DNA of 64,000 bases from Novosphingobium sp. SG751A (GTDB lineage Bacteria; Pseudomonadota; Alphaproteobacteria; Sphingomonadales; Sphingomonadaceae). Made by a program: the position numbers and the translations under genes. Of this stretch, positions 55,196 to 63,906 are shown piece after piece; the stretch's first letter is position 1, and each line of letters starts with the position of its first letter. Under the pieces are notes generated by a model. That model ran no database searches and was not told the DNA's origin. It saw only the letters and a program-made list of their open reading frames with translations. Where the stretch lies: the NCBI RefSeq assembly GCF_013149295.1, contig NZ_JABGCB010000003.1, positions 303,524 to 367,523 of the forward strand. Reading direction: 5' to 3'.

Positions 55196-56404
55196 ATGTC
55201 CGAAGAATTCTACCGCATGAAGCGACTGCCGCCCTATGTCATCGCCGAAGTCAATGCGATGCGGGCCGCAGCACGAGCTAGCGGGCAGGACATCATCGAC
55301 CTTGGCATGGGCAATCCCGATCTGCCCCCGCCGCCCCATGTGATCGAGAAACTGTGCGAAGTGGCGCAAAAGCCCAGCGCGCACGGCTATTCGGCCTCCA
55401 AGGGCATCCCCGGCATCCGCAAGGCGCAGGCCAATTATTATGGTCGCCGGTTCAACGTGGATCTCGATCCCGAAACCGAAGTCGTGATGACGATGGGCTC
55501 GAAGGAAGGCCTTGCCAGCCTGGCGACCGCGATTACGGCGCCCGGCGATGTGGTGCTGGCGCCCAACCCGTCCTATCCGATCCACACGTTCGGCTTCATC
55601 ATCGCGGGCGCGACGATCCGTTCGGTGCCCACGACGCCGGATGAGCGTTATTGGGATTCGCTGGACCGCGCGATGAAATATTCGGTGCCGCGTCCCTCGG
55701 TGCTGATCGTCAATTATCCGTCCAACCCCACGGCCGAAACGGTCGATCTGGCGTTCTATGAGCGGCTGGTGGCCTGGGCCAAGGAAAACAAGGTGTGGAT
55801 CCTGTCCGACCTTGCCTATTCCGAGCTGTATTTTGACGGCAATCCGACGCGCTCGATCCTCGAAGTGCCGGGCGCCAAGGATGTTGCGGTGGAATTCACC
55901 AGCATGTCCAAGACCTTCAGCATGGCCGGCTGGCGCGTAGGCTTCGCGGTTGGCAACAAGCAGTTGATCGCGGCGCTGACGCGGGTGAAGTCTTACCTCG
56001 ACTATGGCGCGTTCACCCCGATTCAGGCGGCGGCCTGTGCAGCGCTCAACGGTCCGCAGGATATCGTTGAACAGAACCGGCTGCTGTATCAAAAGCGCCG
56101 CGATGTGATGGTGGAAAGCTTTGGCCGCGCCGGTTGGGATATTCCCAGCCCCAAGGCCAGCATGTTCGCATGGGCGCCCCTGCCGCCTGCGCTGGCCCAT
56201 CTGGGCAGCCTTGAGTTTTCCAAGCAATTGCTGACTCATGCCGAAGTCGCCGTGGCGCCGGGCGTGGGCTATGGCGAGGATGGCGAAGGCTATGTCCGCA
56301 TCGCCATGGTCGAAAACGAACAGCGCCTGCGTCAGGCCGCGCGTAACGTAAAGCGCTATCTGACCAGCATGGGGGTTAATGTTCCCTCGGGCAAAACAGG
56401 CTGA
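55196..56404 (+). CDS. alaC: AlaC-type class I/II aminotransferase
   Basis: A 402-residue PLP enzyme: IIDLGMGNPDLPPPPHVIEKL at the start, SKGIPGIRKA, the NYPSNPTAE segment with the PLP-contacting Asn, DLAYSELYFDG, and the Schiff-base lysine in TSMSKTFSMAGWRVGFAVG. This is closest to AlaC-like glutamate-pyruvate transaminases, often labelled LL-diaminopimelate aminotransferase. It starts with ATG at 55196, AGGAAAG seven bases upstream, and is followed by a strong terminator. Confidence 0.9.
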   Translation: MSEEFYRMKRLPPYVIAEVNAMRAAARASGQDIIDLGMGNPDLPPPPHVIEKLCEVAQKPSAHGYSASKGIPGIRKAQANYYGRRFNVDLDPETEVVMTMGSKEGLASLATAITAPGDVVLAPNPSYPIHTFGFIIAGATIRSVPTTPDERYWDSLDRAMKYSVPRPSVLIVNYPSNPTAETVDLAFYERLVAWAKENKVWILSDLAYSELYFDGNPTRSILEVPGAKDVAVEFTSMSKTFSMAGWRVGFAVGNKQLIAALTRVKSYLDYGAFTPIQAAACAALNGPQDIVEQNRLLYQKRRDVMVESFGRAGWDIPSPKASMFAWAPLPPALAHLGSLEFSKQLLTHAEVAVAPGVGYGEDGEGYVRIAMVENEQRLRQAARNVKRYLTSMGVNVPSGKTG

Positions 56405-56431
56405 AATTTTTAAGATTTTGGAACTAATGTG

Positions 56432-56464
56432 ACGCTCGGTGCAGAGATGCGCCGGGCGTTTTTG
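56432..56464 (+). terminator. terminator after the aminotransferase gene
   Basis: A 12-base-pair stem including two G-T pairs (ACGCTCGGTGCA / TGCGCCGGGCGT) with a GAGA loop, then TTTTTGTTT. Confidence 0.88.
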
Positions 56465-56605
56465 TTTAATGTTTTCTTTGCCATGCGCGCTTCAAATGCA
56501 CCGCCTATGCCTAAATGGGCGTTAACTTTTTGGCATTACCAATGGCTCAGCTATTATGCCCACTGTTCCCGATGATGAATTGTTTTTCTGTTTGGGGGAT
56601 ACGCG

Positions 56606-57307
56606 GTGCGGTGTTTTCACTGGCTGGCCGGACGTTCGATTTTCGGGGACGTCGATCTGCGGATCTCTGGGTGGCGCATGCAGTCGGACGATATCAATTC
56701 GCCCGAAGCCATTCGTGCACTGACGCCTGACACTCCGATTCTGATTGATCATGAAACGGTAGACGCCGGTGTTTGGCGCTGGCTCAACGGCGCGCGCGGC
56801 GTGCGGTTGCGGCGCTGGGCGCTGGTGATCGGCATGAGCGACGGGCAGGAACGGGCGCGTCTGTTGCGGCGCGGATTTGGCGATACTTGCGATTTGGCGA
56901 TCGGCCTGCCCGAACTGCATGCGCGTGCCTTGCGCATCACCCAACAGGCCGAGGCGCTGGTGCGCTGGCGCCAGCACGGGCCGCTGCGGCTCGATCTGAT
57001 CGAGCGCGACGCCTTTGTCGGCGACAAGTCGGTGGGGCTGCATCCGCGCGAATTTGCCGTTTTGTGGCGGTTGATGGATTCGCCGGGCGAGGCGGTGGGC
57101 AAGCGCGAATTGCTGCGCGATGTGTGGAACCTGTCCTTTGTACCGGAAACCAACAGCGTGGCGGTTCATACGAGTCGTTTGCGTTCGAAACTGGCCGTTG
57201 CAGGCTTGCCGGGCTGGATTCAGACGGCGCCCGGGGGGGGGTATCAACTGGTTGGACGTGCTGAAATGGACTCACCAAATGACGAAAATATCCAAATAGG
57301 CGCATAA
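56606..57307 (+). CDS. winged-helix (OmpR-type) DNA-binding protein with degenerate receiver
   Basis: A 233-residue protein from a GTG start with GGGGG eight bases upstream. The C-terminal half is an OmpR/PhoB winged helix: VGLHPREFAVLWRLMDSPGEAVGKRELLRDVWN, then TNSVAVHTSRLRSKL and the wing APGGGYQLV. The N-terminal half has the size of a receiver, but I see no phospho-acceptor Asp in the expected place, so it is probably phosphorylation-independent. No kinase gene is adjacent. Near-identical 13-base repeats begin at its 3' end. Confidence 0.82.
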   Translation: MRCFHWLAGRSIFGDVDLRISGWRMQSDDINSPEAIRALTPDTPILIDHETVDAGVWRWLNGARGVRLRRWALVIGMSDGQERARLLRRGFGDTCDLAIGLPELHARALRITQQAEALVRWRQHGPLRLDLIERDAFVGDKSVGLHPREFAVLWRLMDSPGEAVGKRELLRDVWNLSFVPETNSVAVHTSRLRSKLAVAGLPGWIQTAPGGGYQLVGRAEMDSPNDENIQIGA

Positions 57308-57360
57308 ATAATGGTTTAAGCCAATTTGGATTTCAATAGCATTTAATATATCCAAATAGG
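57288..57360. repeat. direct repeat ATATCCAAATAGG, 60 bases apart
   Basis: ATATCCAAATAGG occurs at 57288-57300 (overlapping the winged-helix gene end) and 57348-57360, and an inverted ATTTGGA lies between at 57324-57330. The surroundings are markedly AT-rich for this chromosome. The element could be an operator cluster or a weak terminator region between the winged-helix gene and the small RNA. Confidence 0.55.
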
Positions 57361-57414
57361 AATTTCAAACAATTCTCACCTTGCCGATCGGGCCATTCCA
57401 GCCCATATAGGATC

Positions 57415-57473
57415 TGCCTTTCAGGCATCCTCTCCCAAACTTCCACGACCCGGCTTTGGCCGGGTCTTTTTTT
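57415..57473 (+). ncRNA. small RNA copy 3 (anti-SD-type, C-rich loop)
   Basis: A predicted RNA of about 59 nt. The promoter is TTGCCG (57381-57386), a 17-base spacer and CATATA (57404-57409). The RNA begins with the mini-hairpin TGCCT-TTC-AGGCA, continues with CATCCTCTCCCAAACTTCCA and ends in GACCCGGC-TTTG-GCCGGGTC plus seven T. Layout and central sequence match copies 1 and 2 at 21.7-22.0 kb, though the terminator stem differs in sequence. Confidence 0.72.
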
Positions 57474-57574
57474 GCCCGCTGGACGGGCGAATTATCCATT
57501 ATGGTTATATGACGTAAAAACGCCCCGCAAACCCTTGGGCGCGAGGCGTTGAAAAGCGACCTTAGAGAACGCGC

Positions 57575-57985
57575 CTATGCCCCGACTTGGCGCATCCAGT
57601 CGGCCAGATTGTAATAGACGCCGACCCGCGCGATCAGCCCATCGCGAAAGCTGAAAAATGCGCCCGCAGGCAGGACGTAACTCTGCCCCTTTGCCTCTGG
57701 CAATCCTTCGTCCGTGGCCAGATATTGCCCATGCACGGTAAATTCCGCCGCCCCGCGCTCGCCCTGAACATCTGCCATCGGCACGATATCTTCCAGCCTT
57801 TCGCGATAGCAACGATCCATATGGATGAGGAACTGGCGAAAGGCCTCCTTGCCGACCTGCCGCGCGCCCTGATTGATGTCATGCGCGACATCAGGCGTCA
57901 GGCAATCCAGCATCGCTTCATTATCACCGGCATTGAAGGCGGCATAATAGCGCCCCAGCAGGGCCAGCGCTTCATTCTGGTTCAT
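57575..57985 (-). CDS. SnoaL/NTF2-like ketosteroid isomerase-related protein
   Basis: A 136-residue cone-fold protein: LLGRYYAAFNAGDNEAMLDCLTPDVAHDINQG, later AEFTVHGQYLATDEG and FFSFRDGLIARVGVYYN. This is the SnoaL-like type named ketosteroid isomerase-related; such proteins bind small hydrophobic ligands and their role is not known. It is the last gene of the formate dehydrogenase operon, one base after fdsD. Confidence 0.82.
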   Translation of the reverse strand: MNQNEALALLGRYYAAFNAGDNEAMLDCLTPDVAHDINQGARQVGKEAFRQFLIHMDRCYRERLEDIVPMADVQGERGAAEFTVHGQYLATDEGLPEAKGQSYVLPAGAFFSFRDGLIARVGVYYNLADWMRQVGA

Positions 57986-57986
57986 C

Positions 57987-58196
57987 TTAGGCCTTTGCGG
58001 TCACGATGCCCACCGCTGCGCGGGCGATTTCGGACAATTGCGTGTGATCGGCCTCCGCGATCCCCGCCTTCATGCGCGGGTCCCAGAAGTCGATGATATG
58101 CTGGGCCGTTTCCCGGATCGCCGCCTCCTGTCCTTGCGCGGCAAGGTTGGCGGCGATCTGGTTGGCCATTTTGATCAGATGATCTGTGGTGTTCAT
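57987..58196 (-). CDS. fdsD: formate dehydrogenase delta subunit FdsD
   Basis: A 69-residue protein matching FdsD: HLIKMANQIAANLAAQG, then HIIDFWDPRMKAGI and IARAAVGIV. It is a small accessory subunit of the NAD-dependent molybdenum formate dehydrogenase. Its ATG overlaps the fdsA stop by four bases. Confidence 0.9.
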   Translation of the reverse strand: MNTTDHLIKMANQIAANLAAQGQEAAIRETAQHIIDFWDPRMKAGIAEADHTQLSEIARAAVGIVTAKA

Positions 58197-61060
58197 TCGG
58201 CTGCCTCGATCCTGCGCGCCTGCTGGGCCTGCGCCTCATAGTCACGCTGCCATGCGGTCGGCCCGTTCGAAGGCATGACCTGCACCGCCGTCACTTTATA
58301 TTCCGGGCAATTGGTGGCCCAGTCTGAGTTCTCGGTGGTCACCACATTGGCCTGCGTGTCGGGATGGTGGAAGGTGGTGTAGACCACGCCCGGCGCCACC
58401 CGATCCGTCACCAGCGCGCGCAGGGTGGTTTCCCCCGCCCGGCTGGCCAGTTTCACCCAATCGCCGCTGGACAGCCCACGATTTTCCGCGTCCGTCGGGT
58501 GGATTTCCAGCACATCCTCGGCATGCCACACGCTGTTGGCGGTGCGCCGCGTTTGCGCGCCCACATTATACTGCGAGAGGATTCGCCCCGTGGTCAGCAG
58601 CAGAGGATAGCGCGGCCCGGTGCGCTCGTCGGTGGGGATATATTCGGTCACCACGAACTTGCCGCGCCCGCGCACGAAGCCATCGACATGCATGATCGGG
58701 CTGCCATCGGGATGAGCCTCGTTGACCGGCCATTGCAGCGATCCTTCGGCATCTAGCCGTGCATGGGAAACCCCGGTGAACGAAGGTGTCAGGCGGGCGA
58801 TCTCATCCATGATCTGGCCCGCATCGCTGTAATCCCAGTCCAGATCCATCGCGCGGGCCAGCAATTGCGTGACCTGCCAGTCTTCATAACCGTTCGCCGG
58901 GTCCATCACGCGGCGCACCATCTGGATGCGTCGCTCGGCATTGGTGAAGGTGCCGGTCTTTTCCAGAAACGTGCTGCCCGGCAGGAAGACATGGGCGTAA
59001 TTAGCCGTCTCGTTGAGGAAGAGGTCATGCACGATCACGCAATCCATCGCCGCCAGACCCGCCGCGACATGATGCGTGTTGGGGTCGGACTGCAAAATAT
59101 CCTCGCCCTGAATATAGATCGCGCGGAACGAGCCATCGACCGCCGCATCCAGCATATTGGGAATGCGCAGACCCGGTTCAGCATCGAGCGTCACGCCCCA
59201 ATCCGCCTCGAACAAAGCGCGCGTGGCGGCATCGGAAATATGGCGATAGCCGGTCAATTCATGCGGGAACGAACCCATATCGCAGGCGCCCTGCACATTG
59301 TTCTGCCCGCGCAACGGGTTCACCCCCACGCCGCGCCGCCCGATGTTGCCCGTCGCCATCGCCAGATTGGCAATCGCCATCACGGTGGAGGAGCCTTGGC
59401 TGTGCTCGGTCACGCCGAGGCCATAATAAATGGCGCCGTTTGGTCTGTTTCTCTGGGCTGACGCCCAACCGGGTCCCCCCGTGGCGAACAGCCGCGCCGC
59501 CGCACGCAACTCGCCCGCCGGAACCCGCGTTACCGGCTCCAGCGTCTCGGGGCTATGGTGCGGATCGGAAACAAACCGCGCCCAATCCTGATACTCATCC
59601 CAATCGCAACGCTCGCGTATGAAGGCCTCATCGGCCAGCCCCTCGGTCACGATGACATGGGCAATCGCGCTCAACACCGCGACATTGGTACCCGGTTGCA
59701 GCGCCAGATGATGCGCGGCCTCGATATGGGGGCTGCGCACCATGTCGATCCGGCGCGGGTCGATGACGATCAGCTTGGCGCCCTCACGCAGCCGCTTCTT
59801 CATGCGCGAGGCGAAAACCGGATGCCCATCGGTGGGGTTTGCGCCGATCAGCAGGATGACATCACTGTCCTCCACACTGTCAAAATCCTGCGTCCCCGCG
59901 CTTGTGCCAAAGGTCGTCTTCAACCCATAGCCGGTGGGCGAATGGCACACGCGTGCGCAAGTATCGACATTGTTCGAGCCAAACCCGCCGCGCACCAGTT
60001 TCTGGACAAGGAAGGCTTCCTCATTGGTGCAGCGGCTCGATGTGATCCCGCCCAGCGCGCGCGCGCCATGTGTCGCCTTGATCGCCTTCAAACGCGCGGC
60101 GGTAAAGCTGATCGCCTCGTCCCACGACACCTCGCGCCATGGCTGGGTGATCGCCTCGCGGATCATCGGCTTGGTGATGCGGTCGGCATGGTTGGCATAG
60201 CCCCAGGCAAAGCGGCCCTTCACGCAGCTATGCCCCCGGTTGGCCTTGCCATCCTTCCACGGCACCATGCGGACGAGTTGATCGCCGCGCATTTCCGCGC
60301 GGAAGGTGCAGCCCACGCCGCAATAGGCGCAGGTGGTGACCACGGCGCGCTCCGGCTTGCCGATCTCCGCCACCGATTTTTCATTCAGCGCCGCCGTCGG
60401 GCAGGCCTGAACGCAGGCCCCGCAGGAGACGCATTCGCTGGAGAGGAAATCGTCGCCCTTGGCCCCCGCCGAAACGCCCGAATCAAACCCGCGCCCTTCG
60501 ATGGTCAGCGCAAAGGTGCCCTGCACCTCCTCGCAGGCCCGGACACAGCGCGAGCAGACGATGCATTTGCTGGCGTCAAACGCGAAATAGGGGTTGGACA
60601 GATCGGGCGCCTGACCCAGATGGTTCTCGCCCGCATAGCCATAGCGTACATCGCGCAGGCCGACTTGGGCGGCGGTGTCCTGCAACTCGCAATCATTGTT
60701 CGCGCTGCATGTCAGGCAGTCGAGCGGGTGGTCGGAGATGTAAAGCTCCATGACCCCGCGCCGGATCTTTTCCAGACGCGGCGTCTGGGTTTTCACCACC
60801 ATGCCCGCCGCGACCGGTGTGGTGCAGGAAGCGGGCAGGCCGCGCGCACCCTCGATTTCCACCAGACACATACGGCAGGAACCGAAAGCCTCGACATTGT
60901 CGGTGGCGCAGAGTTTGGGGATCGAACCGCCAATTTCCGCCGCCGCGCGCATTACGCTGGTGCCCGTGGGCACGGTAACGGCGCGGCCGTCGATGGTCAG
61001 GGTTACCGGAGCGCCATCACGCGCCGGGGTGCCGAAATCAGGCTGAATTTCATAGGCCAT
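58193..61060 (-). CDS. fdsA: NAD-dependent formate dehydrogenase alpha subunit FdsA
   Basis: A 955-residue catalytic subunit that oxidises formate to CO2 at a bis-MGD molybdenum centre. In order: a 2Fe-2S domain (residues about 18-95, Cys 51, 62, 65), the His-Cys cluster SDHPLDCLTCSANNDC, two ferredoxin-type 4Fe-4S motifs (CIVCSRCVRACEEV and CVSCGACVQACPT), the proximal cluster TTCAYCGVGCTF, and the molybdopterin domain with the catalytic Cys in CARVCHSPTGYG. The tail domain has a molydopterin-binding barrel (GRILSQYNVGAQTRRT). The start at 61058-61060 lies inside the mobA 3' end. Confidence 0.96.
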   Translation of the reverse strand: MAYEIQPDFGTPARDGAPVTLTIDGRAVTVPTGTSVMRAAAEIGGSIPKLCATDNVEAFGSCRMCLVEIEGARGLPASCTTPVAAGMVVKTQTPRLEKIRRGVMELYISDHPLDCLTCSANNDCELQDTAAQVGLRDVRYGYAGENHLGQAPDLSNPYFAFDASKCIVCSRCVRACEEVQGTFALTIEGRGFDSGVSAGAKGDDFLSSECVSCGACVQACPTAALNEKSVAEIGKPERAVVTTCAYCGVGCTFRAEMRGDQLVRMVPWKDGKANRGHSCVKGRFAWGYANHADRITKPMIREAITQPWREVSWDEAISFTAARLKAIKATHGARALGGITSSRCTNEEAFLVQKLVRGGFGSNNVDTCARVCHSPTGYGLKTTFGTSAGTQDFDSVEDSDVILLIGANPTDGHPVFASRMKKRLREGAKLIVIDPRRIDMVRSPHIEAAHHLALQPGTNVAVLSAIAHVIVTEGLADEAFIRERCDWDEYQDWARFVSDPHHSPETLEPVTRVPAGELRAAARLFATGGPGWASAQRNRPNGAIYYGLGVTEHSQGSSTVMAIANLAMATGNIGRRGVGVNPLRGQNNVQGACDMGSFPHELTGYRHISDAATRALFEADWGVTLDAEPGLRIPNMLDAAVDGSFRAIYIQGEDILQSDPNTHHVAAGLAAMDCVIVHDLFLNETANYAHVFLPGSTFLEKTGTFTNAERRIQMVRRVMDPANGYEDWQVTQLLARAMDLDWDYSDAGQIMDEIARLTPSFTGVSHARLDAEGSLQWPVNEAHPDGSPIMHVDGFVRGRGKFVVTEYIPTDERTGPRYPLLLTTGRILSQYNVGAQTRRTANSVWHAEDVLEIHPTDAENRGLSSGDWVKLASRAGETTLRALVTDRVAPGVVYTTFHHPDTQANVVTTENSDWATNCPEYKVTAVQVMPSNGPTAWQRDYEAQAQQARRIEAAE

Positions 61061-61583
61061 GGATTGCCTCCTCGCATTGGGCGAGATCGTCGGGGGAATT
61101 GATATTGGCGGGCGGGCGGGGCAGCGTAACGCCCCTTGCGCCGGTCGTCTCGACCAGCGCGCGCAGCGAATGTTTGCCTTGGCCGCGCAAAATGGCCTCA
61201 ACCGCATCGGCGGCGCCGGCGGGCCACAGGCCGATCACGGGCTGGCTCTCGACAAAGGAGGGCGAGGGGAACATCCGCCCCAACAGCCGATCATCCAGCC
61301 CCACCGCATCGACCGCCACACACAGCACATCGGTAAACCCATTATCGCGCGCATGGCGCAGCGCCGCGGCCAGCCCTCCCAGCGGCCCCATCCCCGGCGC
61401 GGGCCAGTCGGGGATGCAGGGGGCGGGGGCTTCCTCGCGGCCCACCACCACCACCGCGCTGCATTGGCGCGCCAGCAAGGCGACGGCGTGGGCGATCAGC
61501 GTTTGCCCATCGAGGACGGCCAGCGCCTTATCGCTGCCAAAGCGGGTGGAGCGGCCACCGGCAAGGACTGCGCCCAGGATCAT
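61050..61583 (-). CDS. mobA: molybdenum cofactor guanylyltransferase MobA
   Basis: A 177-residue nucleotidyltransferase that attaches GMP to molybdopterin, building the MGD cofactor FdsA needs. It begins ILGAVLAGGRSTRFGSDKALAVLDG with the L-A-G-G-R-S-x-R-x-G-x-D-K loop. It sits between fdsB and fdsA, overlapping both (four bases with fdsB, eleven with fdsA). This is an unusual position: fds operons usually carry fdsC (fdhD-type) and not mobA. Confidence 0.92.
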   Translation of the reverse strand: MILGAVLAGGRSTRFGSDKALAVLDGQTLIAHAVALLARQCSAVVVVGREEAPAPCIPDWPAPGMGPLGGLAAALRHARDNGFTDVLCVAVDAVGLDDRLLGRMFPSPSFVESQPVIGLWPAGAADAVEAILRGQGKHSLRALVETTGARGVTLPRPPANINSPDDLAQCEEAIHGL

Positions 61584-63091
61584 TGGAAATCCTCCGGCCA
61601 ATGGCGCAAGGCCGACAACACCGGATAGGGTGTGAACCCGCCCAGCGCGCAGAGCGAGCCGAATTTCATCGTCTCGCAAAGCTCCTCCAGCAGGGCGATG
61701 TCCTGATCGGCGGTGCGCGCCAGTTTGGGCGCGTTATGCATTTGCGGCAGCGCGCCCACCGGGTCGAGCACCTTCGCGCCCGCACGAATCCGGTCGAGCA
61801 ATTCGACCCCGCGCGTGCTGCCAATCCGGCATGGCGTGCATTTGCCGCAGCTTTCCACCGCGCAGAACTCCATGGCAAAGCGCGCCAATCGGCCCATGTC
61901 CGCGCCATCGTCCAGAACCACTACGCCGCCATGGCCGATCAGCGCATCGGCGCGGGCATAGGCTTCATAATCAAACGGCAGATCGAATTGTGCGGGCGGG
62001 ATATAGGCGCCCAAAGGCCCGCCCACCTGCACCGCTTTTACCGGACGCCCCGAGGCCGTGCCGCCGCCGATGGTATAGACCAGATCGTGGAGCGAAATGC
62101 CAAAGGCCGTCTCGTACAGCCCGCCGTGCTTGATATTGCCCGCCAGCTGGATCGGCTTGGTGCCAAGGCTGCGGTCAACGCCCAGCGCGGCATATTCCGC
62201 CGCCCCGCCTTCGAACAGGATATGCGGGATGGCGGCTATGGTCAGCACATTGTTGACCACGGTGGGGCAGCCGAACAGGCCCTCAAGCGCTGGCAGCGGC
62301 GGCTTTGCGCGCACCACGCCGCGCTTGCCCTCGATGGAGTTGAGGAGCGAAGTTTCCTCACCGCAGACATAGGCGCCCGCGCCTTCGCGGACTTCCATAT
62401 GGAGCGGGGCGATGATGCCCTGCGCCAGCTCTATCGCCGCGCGCAGCTTGGCAATCGCATGGGGATATTCGCTGCGGGTGTAGATATAGGCGGCCTGAGC
62501 GCCCACGGCATGGGCGCAGATCGCCAGACCTTCGATAAGCTGGAAGGGGTCGCCCTCCATCAGCATCCGGTCGGCAAAGGTGCCGGAATCGCCCTCATCG
62601 GCGTTGCAGACGACATATTTGCGCGAGGCCGGCGCCTTGGCCACGGTGTTCCACTTGATCCCCGCCGGAAAGCCTGCCCCGCCGCGACCGCGCAGGCCGG
62701 ATTGGGTGACCTCGGCAATCACCGCCTCGCCGGACATGGCTTGGGCGCGCCGCAGGCCCGCCCAGCCGCCGGTGGCTGCGTAATCCTCAAGGCTGAGGGG
62801 CCGGGTTTTGCCAGCGCGGGCAAAGGTCAGGCGTTGCTGGGGTTTGATGAAAGGATGTTCGGTAATCGGGCCGATGCTTAGCGCGCTGGTCCCATCAAGG
62901 ATCGCAGGCACATCATCGACCGTGGCCGGACCATAGCCGATGCCATCGACCTCGACCAAGGGTTCGAGCCAATGCATACCCCAGCTCGACACGCGTTCGA
63001 CCACGCAACCCGCCGCTGCAAAGGCCGAGGCCAGCCCGTCAGCCCCCAGCGCCAGCGCGAGCGAATCATCGGAAATGCGGACGATCATCAT
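61580..63091 (-). CDS. fdsB: NAD-dependent formate dehydrogenase beta subunit FdsB
   Basis: A 503-residue NuoF-like subunit. A short thioredoxin-like N-terminal domain precedes the FMN/NADH-binding part (SGLRGRGGAGFPAGIKWNTVA, then AYIYTRSEYPHAI) and the 4Fe-4S site ESCGKCTPCRIGSTRG. It passes electrons from FdsA to NAD+. Its start overlaps the fdsG stop. Confidence 0.95.
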   Translation of the reverse strand: MMIVRISDDSLALALGADGLASAFAAAGCVVERVSSWGMHWLEPLVEVDGIGYGPATVDDVPAILDGTSALSIGPITEHPFIKPQQRLTFARAGKTRPLSLEDYAATGGWAGLRRAQAMSGEAVIAEVTQSGLRGRGGAGFPAGIKWNTVAKAPASRKYVVCNADEGDSGTFADRMLMEGDPFQLIEGLAICAHAVGAQAAYIYTRSEYPHAIAKLRAAIELAQGIIAPLHMEVREGAGAYVCGEETSLLNSIEGKRGVVRAKPPLPALEGLFGCPTVVNNVLTIAAIPHILFEGGAAEYAALGVDRSLGTKPIQLAGNIKHGGLYETAFGISLHDLVYTIGGGTASGRPVKAVQVGGPLGAYIPPAQFDLPFDYEAYARADALIGHGGVVVLDDGADMGRLARFAMEFCAVESCGKCTPCRIGSTRGVELLDRIRAGAKVLDPVGALPQMHNAPKLARTADQDIALLEELCETMKFGSLCALGGFTPYPVLSALRHWPEDFQ

Positions 63092-63510
63092 GCCGCCTCC
63101 ACCAGCTTGACCAGTGAGGCCGCGTTCAGCCGCGCATGGAGCGCGTCCCCGATCCTTGCCGCCGGACCGACGCTGCACAGGCCAAGGCAATAAACGGGCG
63201 AGATCCGCACCCGGTTCCCTGCGGCGGCCTCTGCGGCCTCGACCAGTGCCTCAACCCCGCGTGCCTGACAGGCTTCGGCCCGGCAGAGCTGCACGCAGGG
63301 GCGCGTGTCGGCCTCCTCGGTGAAATCGTGATAGAAACTTACCACCCCATGCACCTCGGCACGGGATAGGTTAAGCGCCTGCGCGATGACCTGCTGCATG
63401 TCGGGCGACACACAGCCAAAGGCCCGCTGCACGTCATGCAGGATGGGCAGGAGTGGACCTTCGCTCTGCCCATGGCGGGCGAGGATCTCTTGCAGGCGCT
63501 CGTTGGTCAT
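63088..63510 (-). CDS. fdsG: NAD-dependent formate dehydrogenase gamma subunit FdsG
   Basis: A 140-residue NuoE-like subunit with a thioredoxin-fold 2Fe-2S domain. The ligands are in RPCVQLCRAEAC and VYCLGLCSVGP. The early HGQSEGPLLPILHDVQRAFG and GVVSFYHDF blocks are shared with NuoE. First subunit gene of the fds cluster; its ATG overlaps the VOC gene stop by one base. Confidence 0.95.
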   Translation of the reverse strand: MTNERLQEILARHGQSEGPLLPILHDVQRAFGCVSPDMQQVIAQALNLSRAEVHGVVSFYHDFTEEADTRPCVQLCRAEACQARGVEALVEAAEAAAGNRVRISPVYCLGLCSVGPAARIGDALHARLNAASLVKLVEAA

Positions 63511-63893
63511 TATGCCTTATCCAGGTCTACAAAGGCGCAGATCTTGTTGCCATCAAGGTCGCGCAAATAGGCGCCATACAGGTTTCTGCCCGGCATCGGG
63601 CGCGGCCCGGGCGCGCCTTCGCAGGTGCCGCCATTGGCCAGACCCGCCGCGTGCCATGCCTCGACCATGTCGGCGCTGGTCGCGGCAAAGCCGATGGTGC
63701 CGCCGTTGGCATAGCTGACCGGCTCTCCATTGGCGGGCAGGGTAAAGCCAAAGGCTCCGCCATTATGCTGATAGAAGGCGCCCTTGCCGGTGTCGAAACC
63801 GGGGGGGCCGCCCAGCGCGCCAAACAGCGCGTCATAAAGAACCTTGGTCTTTGCCGGATCGCTGCAACCGACCATGATATGGGTAAACATCAT
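63510..63893 (-). CDS. VOC (glyoxalase-like) family protein
   Basis: A 127-residue protein with two VOC half-motifs: THIMVGCSDPAKTKVLYDALFGALG and the later MPGRNLYGAYLRDLDGNKICAFVD, giving possible metal ligands His and Glu/Asp positions only in part. It lies between the glutathione-dependent formaldehyde dehydrogenase and fdsG, so a role with a glutathione adduct is plausible; the sequence alone does not prove it. Start chosen as the ATG at 63891-63893. Confidence 0.85.
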   Translation of the reverse strand: MMFTHIMVGCSDPAKTKVLYDALFGALGGPPGFDTGKGAFYQHNGGAFGFTLPANGEPVSYANGGTIGFAATSADMVEAWHAAGLANGGTCEGAPGPRPMPGRNLYGAYLRDLDGNKICAFVDLDKA

Positions 63894-63906
63894 TCTTTCT
63901 CCCGGT

